Virus record (IMG/VR): IMGVR_UViG_3300031539_000180 | Location: 1 to 32,308 of that record | Source: a virus | DNA length: 32,308 nucleotides | Reading direction: 5' to 3' (one strand) | Shown: positions 7,627 through 15,364 of the stretch, in pieces | How positions within the stretch are numbered: the stretch's first letter is position 1 | How the letters are laid out: every line of letters begins with the position of its first letter | The notes under the pieces: generated by a model | The model's input: only the letters and a program-made list of their open reading frames with translations | What the model was told of the DNA's origin: nothing | Database searches by the model: none | Made by a program: the position numbers and the translations under genes

Positions 7627-8505
7627 CTATTTTTTCCTTCTCCGTATCCCTCCAGCCGCAGGAGCCGCCGGGGGAACAATTGGAGCGGGCCGCACAACCG
7701 CGCTGCCCAAGCCGTTTCTCTCCAGCAGATCCGCGTCCACTATTGATATCAACGAGTCCATGTTGATATCTTCCTTCGCATACCCGGATTGGAGCAATTG
7801 CTCCTCCGTCACGCCCACTGTCGGATATTCATATTCACCGATAGCTGCGATGATCTGGGCTTTGTCCATAGCATCGTTGATCGTGGCTCCGTTTCTCAGC
7901 GCAAATTCGATCAATGCCGATACTTCAGGATCAGCCGGAGGAGCCGGGGGAGCCGGAGGAGCCGAACGTGCCGCCCTCTGGGGAGGGGCAACCGCCGGAG
8001 CCGGGGCAGCTCCTGTCTCCGCAAGTCCTTCCATCACTTCCAGGATATCAACATCACTGAATGCCCGTCCTCCATCTGTTCCGGGACGCTTTGTGAGCTG
8101 AAATCTGAGCTTGGGCTGGCCCTGTTCTATCTCCCGGCAACAGGCAATGAAATCCGGATGAAAGACAAATTTACTAGCAGCTTCCGAAGCTGCCAAATCA
8201 AATATGTCCTCCGGAGTAGCTTCAAAGCCGAACTGACCAAGGAACTGACAGCAAATAACCATACCCACGTCATTCTCGATCGATTGCCAGTCACGGCTTG
8301 TATTTCCAGCTTCATCCCCTTCCGTGACTCTAATGATCCGATATACCTGAGCTTTGTCGCTCTTGCTGTATCCGGGCTCATACCGCTCCAGATGGCCGAC
8401 GTAGATGGCAGCCGGGAGATCACGGAACCCCCCGTTGGCCAGTGACTGTTTTGCGGTCGCAATATCTCGCCGCATTCCCGCTATTCGTTCCTGCATGGTA
8501 CTCAT
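7627..8505 (-). CDS. Putative single-stranded DNA-binding protein
   Basis: A 292-residue protein. The first 165 residues look like a beta-rich domain with aromatic residues (Y-V-G-H-L-E-R-Y-E-P-G-Y, V-Y-R-I-I-R-V-T, F-Q-L-T-K-R-P-G). I associate this layout with phage ssDNA-binding proteins of the OB-fold type. It is followed by a Pro/Ala-rich linker (about 175-200), a short acidic helical domain and a second Pro/Ala linker ending in G-G-I-R-R-R-K-K. The basic tail is the opposite of the acidic tip of bacterial SSB. The gene lies directly downstream of the Sak4-like ATPase, and phage Sak4-type recombinases are usually paired with their own SSB. The start has AGGAGGTACTTTA upstream. The assignment rests mainly on context. 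Confidence 0.55.
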   Translation of the reverse strand: MSTMQERIAGMRRDIATAKQSLANGGFRDLPAAIYVGHLERYEPGYSKSDKAQVYRIIRVTEGDEAGNTSRDWQSIENDVGMVICCQFLGQFGFEATPEDIFDLAASEAASKFVFHPDFIACCREIEQGQPKLRFQLTKRPGTDGGRAFSDVDILEVMEGLAETGAAPAPAVAPPQRAARSAPPAPPAPPADPEVSALIEFALRNGATINDAMDKAQIIAAIGEYEYPTVGVTEEQLLQSGYAKEDINMDSLISIVDADLLERNGLGSAVVRPAPIVPPAAPAAGGIRRRKK

Positions 8506-8537
8506 TAAAGTACCTCCTTTGGATTGATGTGATGGCC

Positions 8538-9500
8538 CTATTTGACCTTTTGCTTGGGCCGGGATTTCTTGATACCTGTGACTTCAATGTCCAGCCAAGT
8601 CTCTTTCTGTTTATTGTGGAATGCCTGTTGGATATTCAACCACGCTTCCTGTGGGCTCTCGCCCATCGGTATCCTGATGACGGGCTCCCCGTTGGGGGTG
8701 ATAAAATGACCGTCAACGCGGCATTTTGCCTGAATATCCTCATCTCCCCGGATCATCAAAAAGCGCCAGCGCCCGGAGTAGTGATAATAAGCAATCAAGT
8801 CAACCACTCCAGCATAGAACTCCTCAGTGGCTCCGCTCATTACCGGAGCCGTGCGTTGAAACTTTGTTCCGTTCCTCCGTTCCGTTTCCTTTTCTGTATT
8901 ATGTGCTATTACTACAAAAGACAAGCCCAAAGCTGCCACCCTTGAGTGAAGATCCTGAAATTCAGTGTTCACCGCGTCCCAGCTGGCTCCGTAGTCTTTC
9001 TGGAGTCCGGGGTGAATAATTCCTTTCACCCGGCACACCGCATCCAGACAGCGCTTATATGCTATGTTTCCGGGATCAATGACCAACGTGTTCCAAGCCT
9101 TCGGATCCGCTTCCAGTTGCGATACTATGTGCTTCTGTTGATCCCAACTGGTAATCACTGGAGTGGCGTATACTCTCAATCCCTTCGCTCCAGGCTCATA
9201 CATGCAAAAAAGAACCCGCTGGCCGTCCTGATCCTTCGCATCCATCTGAGCGGCCAGGGACGTTTTCCCGATACCTTTTTCACCGTAGATCAACCACGTA
9301 TAATCCGCCAGATTTTCGCTGGGCTCCGTGCGGACGGAAGGGAGAGTATATGCTGACATATCAGCCATACCTCCCCTTGTCTTTACTCCAGACAGCGCAG
9401 ACAAAATATGTAGTGCTGCCGGGAGAACTGTCGGATTCACCGTAGTTGAACCGCGTGCGGTGATCGGTTGACCACTCTCTCCGCGTCTGACAATTGCCAT
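8538..9500 (-). CDS. RecA-fold ATPase, Sak4-like (AAA_24)
   Basis: A 320-residue protein. Walker A G-E-K-G-I-G-K-T is at 73-80, Walker B is L-V-I-D-P (Asp142), and a later strand reads F-V-V-I-A-H-N-T. These features and the length fit the Sak4/AAA_24 group of single-strand annealing or strand-exchange ATPases in phages. The first 45 residues form an unstructured leader beginning M-A-I-V-R-R-G and containing V-N-P-T-V-L-P, closely like the leader of the ParB-like protein. An internal Met at 46 could start a shorter protein, but the first ATG has GGAGGATGAA upstream, and the shared leader favours it. It lies between the Cas4-like nuclease and the putative SSB, a typical recombination cassette. 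Confidence 0.85.
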   Translation of the reverse strand: MAIVRRGESGQPITARGSTTVNPTVLPAALHILSALSGVKTRGGMADMSAYTLPSVRTEPSENLADYTWLIYGEKGIGKTSLAAQMDAKDQDGQRVLFCMYEPGAKGLRVYATPVITSWDQQKHIVSQLEADPKAWNTLVIDPGNIAYKRCLDAVCRVKGIIHPGLQKDYGASWDAVNTEFQDLHSRVAALGLSFVVIAHNTEKETERRNGTKFQRTAPVMSGATEEFYAGVVDLIAYYHYSGRWRFLMIRGDEDIQAKCRVDGHFITPNGEPVIRIPMGESPQEAWLNIQQAFHNKQKETWLDIEVTGIKKSRPKQKVK

Positions 9501-9501
9501 T

Positions 9502-10407
9502 TCATCCTCCTAATTCTGAAAAAAGTGCTTTGCGTTTATACCCGTTTGTAGATCCCGTATTACATAGCCTCACATAATCGCACATCTGACATTGAGTCTC
9601 ATTGTGCATCACGGGGACTCGCCCGCTCATTATTTTATCCACTTGACCTAATTTCCAAATCAATTCTCCCCGGAACTCCTCCTGATCCTTGGGGGTGAAG
9701 ATGACGGGGAAACGATAGAAAAAACCCTGCGGATCTGCTCTGACAATATCGCGTAGTCTCTCAATGAAGTCCGGGAGTGATTCACCCTTATGGGGCTTGT
9801 GGCCGCTGTTCCGAATGACATTCAACATCACCCCAGCTGTTGGCTGGATCTTGACCTCATAAATCAGCTGATAGAATTGTAACTGAAAATCACGTGCCAA
9901 TGTCTCAACAATCTTATTCTCAACAATCTTCCCTTTTGTCTTATGATCCATGATCCACAGTTTCTTTTTTTTATCTTTATAGTTTGCGTCAATCTTTCCC
10001 TTCAACGGATAGCCCATCCACTCCACTTCAAAAACAGTTTCCGAACCTTTGAACGCCTTGCCGTGGAAATCATCTGGAAACGTGTAAATATATTCCTTCA
10101 TTATAGCTTCAGCCCTCGCCAGATCGCTTTCAGCTTCCTGACTTGTATCGCCTTCATTCGCTAATTTGTCCGCCGCCCGTTCCAACAGCACTTCCACCAG
10201 CTCCTCCGTGGGGGCCGCTCCGGGACTGTATACACCTTCAAGTATATCATGACATATATTCCCGAACCTCACCCGCTCCGCCAATCCAACGCTCTCCCAG
10301 TGTTGTTCCCCGTCCCCGACAGAGAAAACGCCCATCTGAGGGCATCTCATAAAATTGGTCAAGATGCTCTGTGTGATTCCCTGTTTAGCGGGATGATATT
10401 TTTTCAT
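9502..10407 (-). CDS. Cas4/AddB-like PD-(D/E)XK exonuclease with Fe-S cluster
   Basis: A 301-residue protein. The nuclease core shows His53 (F-G-N-I-C-H-D), Asp140 (K-G-K-I-D-A-N), D-H-K at 154-156 as the (D/E)xK pair and Q-x-x-x-Y at 175-179 (RecB motif). Cys22 near the N-terminus and Cys273, Cys276 and Cys282 (CxxCx5C) match the four-cysteine iron-sulfur staple of Cas4 and AddB nucleases. It probably resects DNA ends to feed the neighbouring Sak4-like ATPase. The start at 10407 has GGAGGAAAT upstream. The longer frame from 10518 would overlap the glycosylase gene by 134 bases without family similarity. There are no CRISPR components nearby, so this is a replication/recombination nuclease and not an adaptation protein. 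Confidence 0.85.
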   Translation of the reverse strand: MKKYHPAKQGITQSILTNFMRCPQMGVFSVGDGEQHWESVGLAERVRFGNICHDILEGVYSPGAAPTEELVEVLLERAADKLANEGDTSQEAESDLARAEAIMKEYIYTFPDDFHGKAFKGSETVFEVEWMGYPLKGKIDANYKDKKKKLWIMDHKTKGKIVENKIVETLARDFQLQFYQLIYEVKIQPTAGVMLNVIRNSGHKPHKGESLPDFIERLRDIVRADPQGFFYRFPVIFTPKDQEEFRGELIWKLGQVDKIMSGRVPVMHNETQCQMCDYVRLCNTGSTNGYKRKALFSELGG

Positions 10408-10918
10408 ATTTCCTCCTCCGCTCAATGGTTTGAAGTTTTCTAATATTCTCCAGATACCGGGGGCTGCTCTCCGCGCCTGTCTTGAGAATATATGCAGGAT
10501 GCTGTATAGAAACCGCATCTGGGAAATCCTTTTTAAAATATCGCTTCGCAGTCTCCCCCGCCAGCACTACATATTTGGGCTGCGCTCTCCGAAGGATCCT
10601 GACTACATTCTCAGCGCACGCCAGCACCTCATCGGGCAACGGCTCCCTGTTCTCCTCTTTCCATCCATCGCACGGCCGGCATAGTACCGTATTTGTAATA
10701 TAGACTGACAAAGATGCCAGCCCTGCTTCGTGTAACATCTTATCCAATAATTTCCCCGCCCTTCCTTGGAATGCGATCCCGGTCAAATTCTCAGTCTTTC
10801 CGGGGGCTTCACCTATGATCAACAATTCGCAAGGAAGCGATCCCCGCCCGATCACCACCATTCTCCGCCACTGGGAGAGCCGGCAACGTCGGCAGTATTC
10901 AATTCTTAATTGTTTCAC
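10385..10918 (-). CDS. Family 4 uracil-DNA glycosylase
   Basis: A 177-residue protein. Motif 1 is G-E-A-P-G-K-T-E-N (36-44), followed by G-I-A-F-Q-G-R-A-G-K-L-L, as in family 4 enzymes. Cys9, Cys12, Cys80 and Cys101 fit the 4Fe-4S ligands. The late Q-H-P-A-Y-I-L is motif 2. It removes uracil from DNA. The best start is a GTG at 10918 behind GCGGAGG, which places Met1 eight residues before the first cysteine, as in known members. Upstream ATGs (11044, 10993) overlap the zinc-ribbon gene. In this phage it may clear deaminated cytosines or misincorporated dU, which matters if the phage uses modified thymidine derived from dUMP (inference). Confidence 0.9.
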   Translation of the reverse strand: MKQLRIEYCRRCRLSQWRRMVVIGRGSLPCELLIIGEAPGKTENLTGIAFQGRAGKLLDKMLHEAGLASLSVYITNTVLCRPCDGWKEENREPLPDEVLACAENVVRILRRAQPKYVVLAGETAKRYFKKDFPDAVSIQHPAYILKTGAESSPRYLENIRKLQTIERRRKYEKISSR

Positions 10919-11105
10919 CAAAAAACCTCCGCGCTCCGGGACAGGAACAGTATTCAACCGTTTGCTCTCCGTGCTCAGTGAGCCAAAGATCATTGCATAT
11001 TGGACATATGGGTGAATACTGTTTAGTCTCCACAGCCATAGCACGGGCTTTAATAGTTTTCACCATAGCTTCAAAGGACTCACGATGCTCTATTGTCACT
11101 CTCAT
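10899..11105 (-). CDS. Small zinc-ribbon-like protein
   Basis: A 68-residue protein. The C-terminal half contains C-P-I-C (34-37) and C-S-C, a likely zinc ribbon or treble-clef fragment. The N-terminal half is a basic helix. The ATG overlaps the stop of the RuvC-like gene (ATGA), so translation is coupled, and its end overlaps the glycosylase start by 20 bases. The function is unknown. The context suggests a nucleic-acid-binding partner. Confidence 0.65.
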   Translation of the reverse strand: MRVTIEHRESFEAMVKTIKARAMAVETKQYSPICPICNDLWLTEHGEQTVEYCSCPGARRFFGETIKN

Positions 11106-11599
11106 AGCTCCCCCCTCACAGCCAAACCCAACCCAATGGCTTCACGCTCATGCTCTCTCATATCCCCTATCTCCCGCCCCATCGCCCTCTTGATCCGTTG
11201 TTCCAATATCAACGTCGGCAATTGTCCCTTCCACTGAGTCGCCCGCACCATAGTGGGCTCCGGGCAAAGGACAATATACGCGCCCACTATCTTTGTGAGC
11301 AATTCCAGCGATCCGGAAGCTGCTGAAGCCCTGCCGGTTGGATAGTTGCGAAATTCTGCATCTTCTATTACAGTCAATGTGGGCTGATATTTATTGATTA
11401 TTTCCATTAATTTGTCCCGCAAACAGATCAACCGCTCCGCACTACCGAAGCGATCCGGAGCCCGTATGATCCCCGAAAACTCAGGGACGGGCTCAGCATC
11501 GAAAATCGACCATCCTGTATTCACTCCCGGATCCAGGGACAGAAAACGAGATATCTGCCACCATCCCGGATCAATATCATTTCCCTCGCTGTCCTTCAT
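11102..11599 (-). CDS. RuvC/RNase H-fold Holliday junction resolvase-like protein
   Basis: A 165-residue protein. The first strand F-L-S-L-D-P-G-V-N-T-G-W (Asp23) is the RuvC signature. T-V-I-E-D (Glu79, Asp80) gives the second acidic site, and E-H-E-R-E-A-I-G (150-157, Glu153) stands where RuvC has H-x-x-D-A. The length fits RuvC (about 170). It probably cuts branched DNA before packaging or during recombination. The start at 11599 has AGGAGGAAAT upstream. The final acidic residue is Glu instead of Asp, so activity is likely but not certain. Confidence 0.8.
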   Translation of the reverse strand: MKDSEGNDIDPGWWQISRFLSLDPGVNTGWSIFDAEPVPEFSGIIRAPDRFGSAERLICLRDKLMEIINKYQPTLTVIEDAEFRNYPTGRASAASGSLELLTKIVGAYIVLCPEPTMVRATQWKGQLPTLILEQRIKRAMGREIGDMREHEREAIGLGLAVRGEL

Positions 11600-11620
11600 A
11601 TTTCCTCCTGTTGTGCACTA

Positions 11621-11863
11621 TTAAAAATCACCGTCATATCCTATCCCAGCAGCCTCATATGAATCATCATTTCTATCCGCCATCCAATTCACTGGGGGGA
11701 GTATCGGGCCGTCAAATTCAGCGTCCGGGAGCGCCATTGATGTCATCCCATCGCATACCGTAATAATCATCAGCGGGGCCAACCTAATCTTTACAATGAC
11801 CGGCAATTCCTTCCCGCTCCTCATCCAATAATACGCTTCGCTTGTCAACTCATCTTTTCTCAT
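11621..11863 (-). CDS. Small protein of unknown function
   Basis: An 80-residue protein that I do not recognise. It has a polar N-terminus with an aromatic E-A-Y-Y-W-M segment, a hydrophobic V-I-V-K-I-R-L-A-P-L-M-I-I-T-V stretch (about 22-36) likely to be beta-strands, and an acidic tail ending Y-D-G-D-F. The start at 11863 has the leader ACAGGAGGCACAC, shared in core (GGAGGCAC) with other early genes. It lies between the RuvC-like gene and a 45-residue basic protein. Confidence 0.6.
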   Translation of the reverse strand: MRKDELTSEAYYWMRSGKELPVIVKIRLAPLMIITVCDGMTSMALPDAEFDGPILPPVNWMADRNDDSYEAAGIGYDGDF

Positions 11864-11884
11864 CAGTGTGCCTCCTGTAGAAAA

Positions 11885-12022
11885 TTATTTGAATATACGC
11901 TTTCCGATAGCTCGCCCCACCAACTTGTTTCGGATCCGTCGGGCTCCCCTCCCGCCCATCACCGAAGTAATATCATTGAGCCTTCGGGATAATTCATACA
12001 GCAACCGCACCAGTCCCCTCAT
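11885..12022 (-). CDS. 45-residue basic protein, translationally coupled to the SNF2 helicase
   Basis: A short frame from an ATG at 12022 to a TAA at 11885. The ATG overlaps the stop of the SNF2-like gene as ATGA, and AGGAGGGAGGAGT stands directly upstream. The protein is very basic (M-R-G-L-V-R-L-L-Y-E-L-S-R-R-L and later G-G-R-G-A-R-R-I-R-N-K), with an amphipathic helix followed by an Arg-rich segment, so a DNA- or RNA-binding peptide is possible. The coupling and the ribosome binding site are the evidence that it is translated. I know no family for it. Confidence 0.6.
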   Translation of the reverse strand: MRGLVRLLYELSRRLNDITSVMGGRGARRIRNKLVGRAIGKRIFK

Positions 12023-13440
12023 ACTCCTCCCTCCTGTCGCTTTCTTGCGTCACGGATCACTCTGAGCATTAGATCGCTCCGCCGTTCCTTCGCGGCCGTC
12101 CCCCTGTGAATACTCTCATCAACAGTTTTCTCAGTGAGGAAATCCACGACGTATAGAATACAGTCCTTGGCCATTGATACTATTCTATCTCTGCTCTGCT
12201 GCCGCGTCTCCAGTCCCGTCGGACTGCTGAAATATATCTCCGTATCCGCAACCGATAAATCCGTGCCGTGCCGGAAACATGCTGGTTGGCCAATGAAATA
12301 TTCCACCCTCCCCTGCTGAAATTCTATCCTTCGCCGCTCTCGCTCCTCCGGCCGAACCTCACCCCAGACCTGAACGCACCGGGCTCCCCGCTTCGTAAAT
12401 ATGTCATATATGTATCGTATTTCATCGGTGAACGCGGCCCAAATAACAACAGGCTGGCCCCTCAATTCTGTCTGAAGGAACTCCCAGACAGCTTCAATTT
12501 TACCCGGCCAAATCAATTCCCCTCTGACAATTCCTGAAGCAATCTGTCGATACCATATGTACTGCTGTGTGCTCCAGATAGTTCTGAGTGCTTCGCCGGA
12601 GGGGAGAGAGAGTATGAACTCCTGTTCAACTTTATTGTAGATTTCCCTGAACTCGCCCGGAAGATGAACCTTGCGCACTTGTCGCTCAATTCGTTCCTCC
12701 CGAACGTCGGAGCGCTTCAGTGCGAAACAATTAGTGGAGAGCTGGCGCTGGAGCCGCTCCCTCCCCTTCAAACTTATATACCATTTGTGCGCTTTCGATT
12801 TTACCAATTCAGCGCCCAATGGCTGTATGAACCAATCGTGAATCCAGTCCCAATATCCCTTATATCCGATAATTGAAGGGTCAAGAAATTTTAGCTGCTG
12901 AAAATACTCCTGTTCCCCCTCCGGGGCCGGAGTCCCGGACAATATACCCCGGATCCGCGCTGAACGAAAATGGCGAGAAAAATACTTGCTGACTTTTGAT
13001 CCTGGATTCTTGAGAAAAGTAGATTCATCAGCAATAACTACGTCCCAGTGAACACGATGGAGTGGGGCATATAAATGACTTTCCTTATTAGTTAAGCACC
13101 AGCGGGAACGCTCCCGGAGTCCTTCGGCTTTGCTCTCCGCGTCTCCTGTGATATAGGTCACGCGCTCTCCTGTCTCCCTCAATATAGTCTCCTCCCATCC
13201 AAACAGGCAACTATAGGGGCCAGCTATCAGGATAGATTCAGCCGCAGGGCTCATCATCCCGATCCGCTTCACAGTGGGCAAAGTCTTTCCCATCCGGGGA
13301 TCGACAAATAGGGCAAAGTGAGAGCGCTGAATCATATAGGACAGCATCCACACCTGCCATGGCCGTTTATGTAAAGAGAGCCGGGGAGAGAAAGAAGGCA
13401 AAGAACCCTCCCCGGCTGGGCGTTGGGGTAGCAGAGGCAC
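12019..13440 (-). CDS. SNF2/SF2-family helicase-like ATPase
   Basis: A 473-residue protein. Motif I is D-P-R-M-G-K-T (47-53), motif II I-A-D-E-S-T (136-141), motif III L-S-G-T-P-A-P (167-173), and a C-terminal Q-S-R-D-R-I supplies the arginine motif VI. The spacing and the D-P-R-M-G-K-T form match phage SNF2-like helicases. It may remodel or unwind branched DNA in replication and recombination. It starts at a GTG at 13440, six bases after the start of the TAG of the preceding gene in the same frame, with AAGGGG upstream. The R-P-W-Q segment before motif I is needed, so no later start fits. A perfect 10-bp inverted repeat lies in the first 60 bases of the coding region. Confidence 0.9.
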   Translation of the reverse strand: MPLLPQRPAGEGSLPSFSPRLSLHKRPWQVWMLSYMIQRSHFALFVDPRMGKTLPTVKRIGMMSPAAESILIAGPYSCLFGWEETILRETGERVTYITGDAESKAEGLRERSRWCLTNKESHLYAPLHRVHWDVVIADESTFLKNPGSKVSKYFSRHFRSARIRGILSGTPAPEGEQEYFQQLKFLDPSIIGYKGYWDWIHDWFIQPLGAELVKSKAHKWYISLKGRERLQRQLSTNCFALKRSDVREERIERQVRKVHLPGEFREIYNKVEQEFILSLPSGEALRTIWSTQQYIWYRQIASGIVRGELIWPGKIEAVWEFLQTELRGQPVVIWAAFTDEIRYIYDIFTKRGARCVQVWGEVRPEERERRRIEFQQGRVEYFIGQPACFRHGTDLSVADTEIYFSSPTGLETRQQSRDRIVSMAKDCILYVVDFLTEKTVDESIHRGTAAKERRSDLMLRVIRDARKRQEGGV

Positions 13441-13443
13441 CTG

Positions 13444-14247
13444 CTATTTCCCCTTGCCGGTTGCTTTTGTCGCCTTTTTGATTGATTTTTTCTTTGCAGT
13501 TTTGGTTGGGGCCGCTTTCGCGTCCAGCGCCAGCGCTTCGGCCCGCTTCCGGAGCCGTCCACCTGTGGCGGGAGCCTTCGCAGCCTCAACAACAGGAGCC
13601 ACGTGCGGGGTATCCATCTGAGAAGCTGGTATCAATTCCTTGCCCACTTTGATTAATCGCTCGATGGGCTCCGTGATATTGTATTTCTCCTTCACTGTCT
13701 TATAGTATTTTTCACTGTTGAGCATTGAACGATTCACAGAAATATCCATTTTCACCTGCTTCACGTTCCTGTCCGGAAACTTCGCGGCAACTCTCTTGAA
13801 TATATCTTCATCGATATATTTGCGTTCACACAGCAATTGAATAGTCAAACCATTCGGAGTCAATACCTTTGCTTTCGGCGCTGCTTTCTCTTTCGGCTCC
13901 GCTTTCGCTTTTGACTTCTGAGTGGCTTCCGGGGCCGCCTGTGCGAGCTTCCGCTTCGGGGTTGCCGGAGAACTGGCTGCTGCTGCCGGGGCAGTATGCG
14001 GGGCTTCCTGAGTGGCTCTGCGCTTCCGTTTCGGAGTCACAGCCGGAGCCGCAGCTGAAGGAGCATTCGGGGCCGTGGATGCCGGGTCATGGCCATCCAG
14101 ATAAAATTCACCGCTGGACATTTTAAAATCATCACTCTTTTTGATCATCCGTCCGCATCCGCATCCGCATTCGCCATAATCTTTCGTCGCCTTCATAGTG
14201 TACCCCTTCTGCAAATAGTGTTGATATAGTGATATTTTTGTCATCAT
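13444..14247 (-). CDS. Lys/Ala/Pro-rich protein with N-terminal Cys cluster, unknown function
   Basis: A 267-residue protein. Near the N-terminus (after M-K-A-T-K-D-Y) is G-E-C-G-C-G-C-G-R-M-I-K-K, a compact possible metal site. A low-complexity Ala/Pro/Lys region (about 50-135) follows, then a compact helical domain (about 140-215), and finally a Lys-rich tail ending K-K-S-I-K-K-A-T-K. The overall charge resembles histone H1-like nucleoid proteins, so non-specific DNA binding is plausible. The start may be 14247 (GAGGAAG upstream) or the ATG at 14196 (AAGGGG upstream). It ends in TAG, and the next codons continue in frame into the SNF2-like gene. Confidence 0.7.
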   Translation of the reverse strand: MMTKISLYQHYLQKGYTMKATKDYGECGCGCGRMIKKSDDFKMSSGEFYLDGHDPASTAPNAPSAAAPAVTPKRKRRATQEAPHTAPAAAASSPATPKRKLAQAAPEATQKSKAKAEPKEKAAPKAKVLTPNGLTIQLLCERKYIDEDIFKRVAAKFPDRNVKQVKMDISVNRSMLNSEKYYKTVKEKYNITEPIERLIKVGKELIPASQMDTPHVAPVVEAAKAPATGGRLRKRAEALALDAKAAPTKTAKKKSIKKATKATGKGK

Positions 14248-14260
14248 GATCTTCCTCTTT

Positions 14261-14291
14261 ATTTAAACGGGGAGAGCCGGAGCCCTCCCCG
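14261..14291 (-). terminator. Hairpin between DUF932-like and Lys-rich genes, possible attenuator
   Basis: On the minus strand CGGGGAGGGC pairs with GCTCTCCCCG around the tetraloop TCCG (14268-14291): ten pairs with one G-T wobble. TTTAAAT follows, a weak U-tract. It sits in the 55-base gap between two genes read in the same direction, so it may reduce transcription rather than end it. Confidence 0.5.
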
Positions 14292-14302
14292 GAGAAACGT
14301 GA

Positions 14303-15364
14303 TTATGCTGCTTCCTTATATTCGCCATCCACCGCTATCGCTTGCCAATCTCGCTTGTTGAGCACAGCGATCTTTCCGCCCAACGTCTCCAGCTCCGTTG
14401 CCCTGTCATAGCTGTCCACGTCCTGTGCCGTCCGGGTCACCGCGTTGATCACACCCCACTGGGACAGGTCACCACCTTCGACAAGATGCCGGAGAACTCC
14501 GCCGCGCTCCTCCTTTGAGAGCCCGAAACTTGCAGCCATAAAATCGATAGACTGAACCGGATCGCGCTCAATTTTCCGTTCCGTAGTCTCCCGGAGTCCA
14601 TTCAGGATCCTGTCGAAAACTTCCTGCTGAAGCACACCCTTGACCAGATCGCGCACCTTGAGAAAAAATGCATGGTTATCCGCCGCCAGTGTTTCGGAGG
14701 AGAACAGCGCTGCCGTGATATCTTCCTCCCGATTCAACCGCCCCGCGTGATATTTTCGGAGCGAATAGTCAGGAGCGATCATGCCGTTGAGGCAAACAAG
14801 TCTGTATATAAGGGGCTGGATAGAGACGGATCCGCAGCCCACTTCGCTGTTGGACACCACAAGCCCTAATTGAACAGGATCACCCCTCTTGATCTCGCCT
14901 TCGATTTTAGGAAAAACGGCTTTCAGGTACATCTTCCGCTCAGTGAGATCACAGCTTTCCAACTTCGCTCCCGCTTCCGAAATAGAGGGCAGAACCGCGT
15001 CAGCCAGTTCATAGTTATCGATTGGCCGATATTTGTCAGACAACATCGCCCGCGCCGAACCATCCAGAGTCCGGATCAATCGCCGCTTGTCTCCCTGTTC
15101 CTTCATCCATGTATTGACATTCATCGACAGCAAAACAGGCCAGCTGACCTTCATCCGCTTGTAGTATGGGCCGGGGATACCTGTGAACTCAGCTATCTGG
15201 GAGTGGGCCAAATCGGTGATCCCCACTTCGCCTTCCGGGAGTCCGGAGAGTGACAGCCCTTCGGTCATAGTCAACGCATCGGGACGTGCGATATAATCAC
15301 GCTTCGATTCCAACTGATGCTCCAACTGCTCCGCCAATCCTGTCAGTGTCCTGCCCTGTTTCAT
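14303..15364 (-). CDS. DUF932-like phage/plasmid protein
   Basis: A 353-residue protein. The layout fits the DUF932/phage-plasmid-like family: an N-terminal helical part, a segment with R-T-L-D-G-S-A-R-A-M-L-S-D-K-Y-R-P-I-D-N (around 113-132), V-S-N-S-E-V-G, and the late L-V-C-L-N-G-M-I. The molecular function of this family is not established. Members are common in early regions of phages and plasmids. The start at 15364 has ACAGGAGGCACAG upstream. An in-frame ATG at 15418 lies inside the previous gene and has no good ribosome site. Confidence 0.75.
   Translation of the reverse strand: MKQGRTLTGLAEQLEHQLESKRDYIARPDALTMTEGLSLSGLPEGEVGITDLAHSQIAEFTGIPGPYYKRMKVSWPVLLSMNVNTWMKEQGDKRRLIRTLDGSARAMLSDKYRPIDNYELADAVLPSISEAGAKLESCDLTERKMYLKAVFPKIEGEIKRGDPVQLGLVVSNSEVGCGSVSIQPLIYRLVCLNGMIAPDYSLRKYHAGRLNREEDITAALFSSETLAADNHAFFLKVRDLVKGVLQQEVFDRILNGLRETTERKIERDPVQSIDFMAASFGLSKEERGGVLRHLVEGGDLSQWGVINAVTRTAQDVDSYDRATELETLGGKIAVLNKRDWQAIAVDGEYKEAA

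Noticed and set aside
9502-10407. Cas4 of a CRISPR adaptation module
   Set aside because: There is no Cas1, Cas2 or repeat array. The neighbours are phage recombination genes.
10408-10518. Longer start for the Cas4-like nuclease
   Set aside because: The extension overlaps the glycosylase gene heavily, has no ribosome site and adds residues unlike the family. The ATG at 10407 has GGAGGAAAT.
10919-11044. Longer start for the uracil-DNA glycosylase
   Set aside because: It would overlap the zinc-ribbon gene by nearly its whole distal half. The GTG at 10918 has its own ribosome site and the family's normal N-terminus follows.
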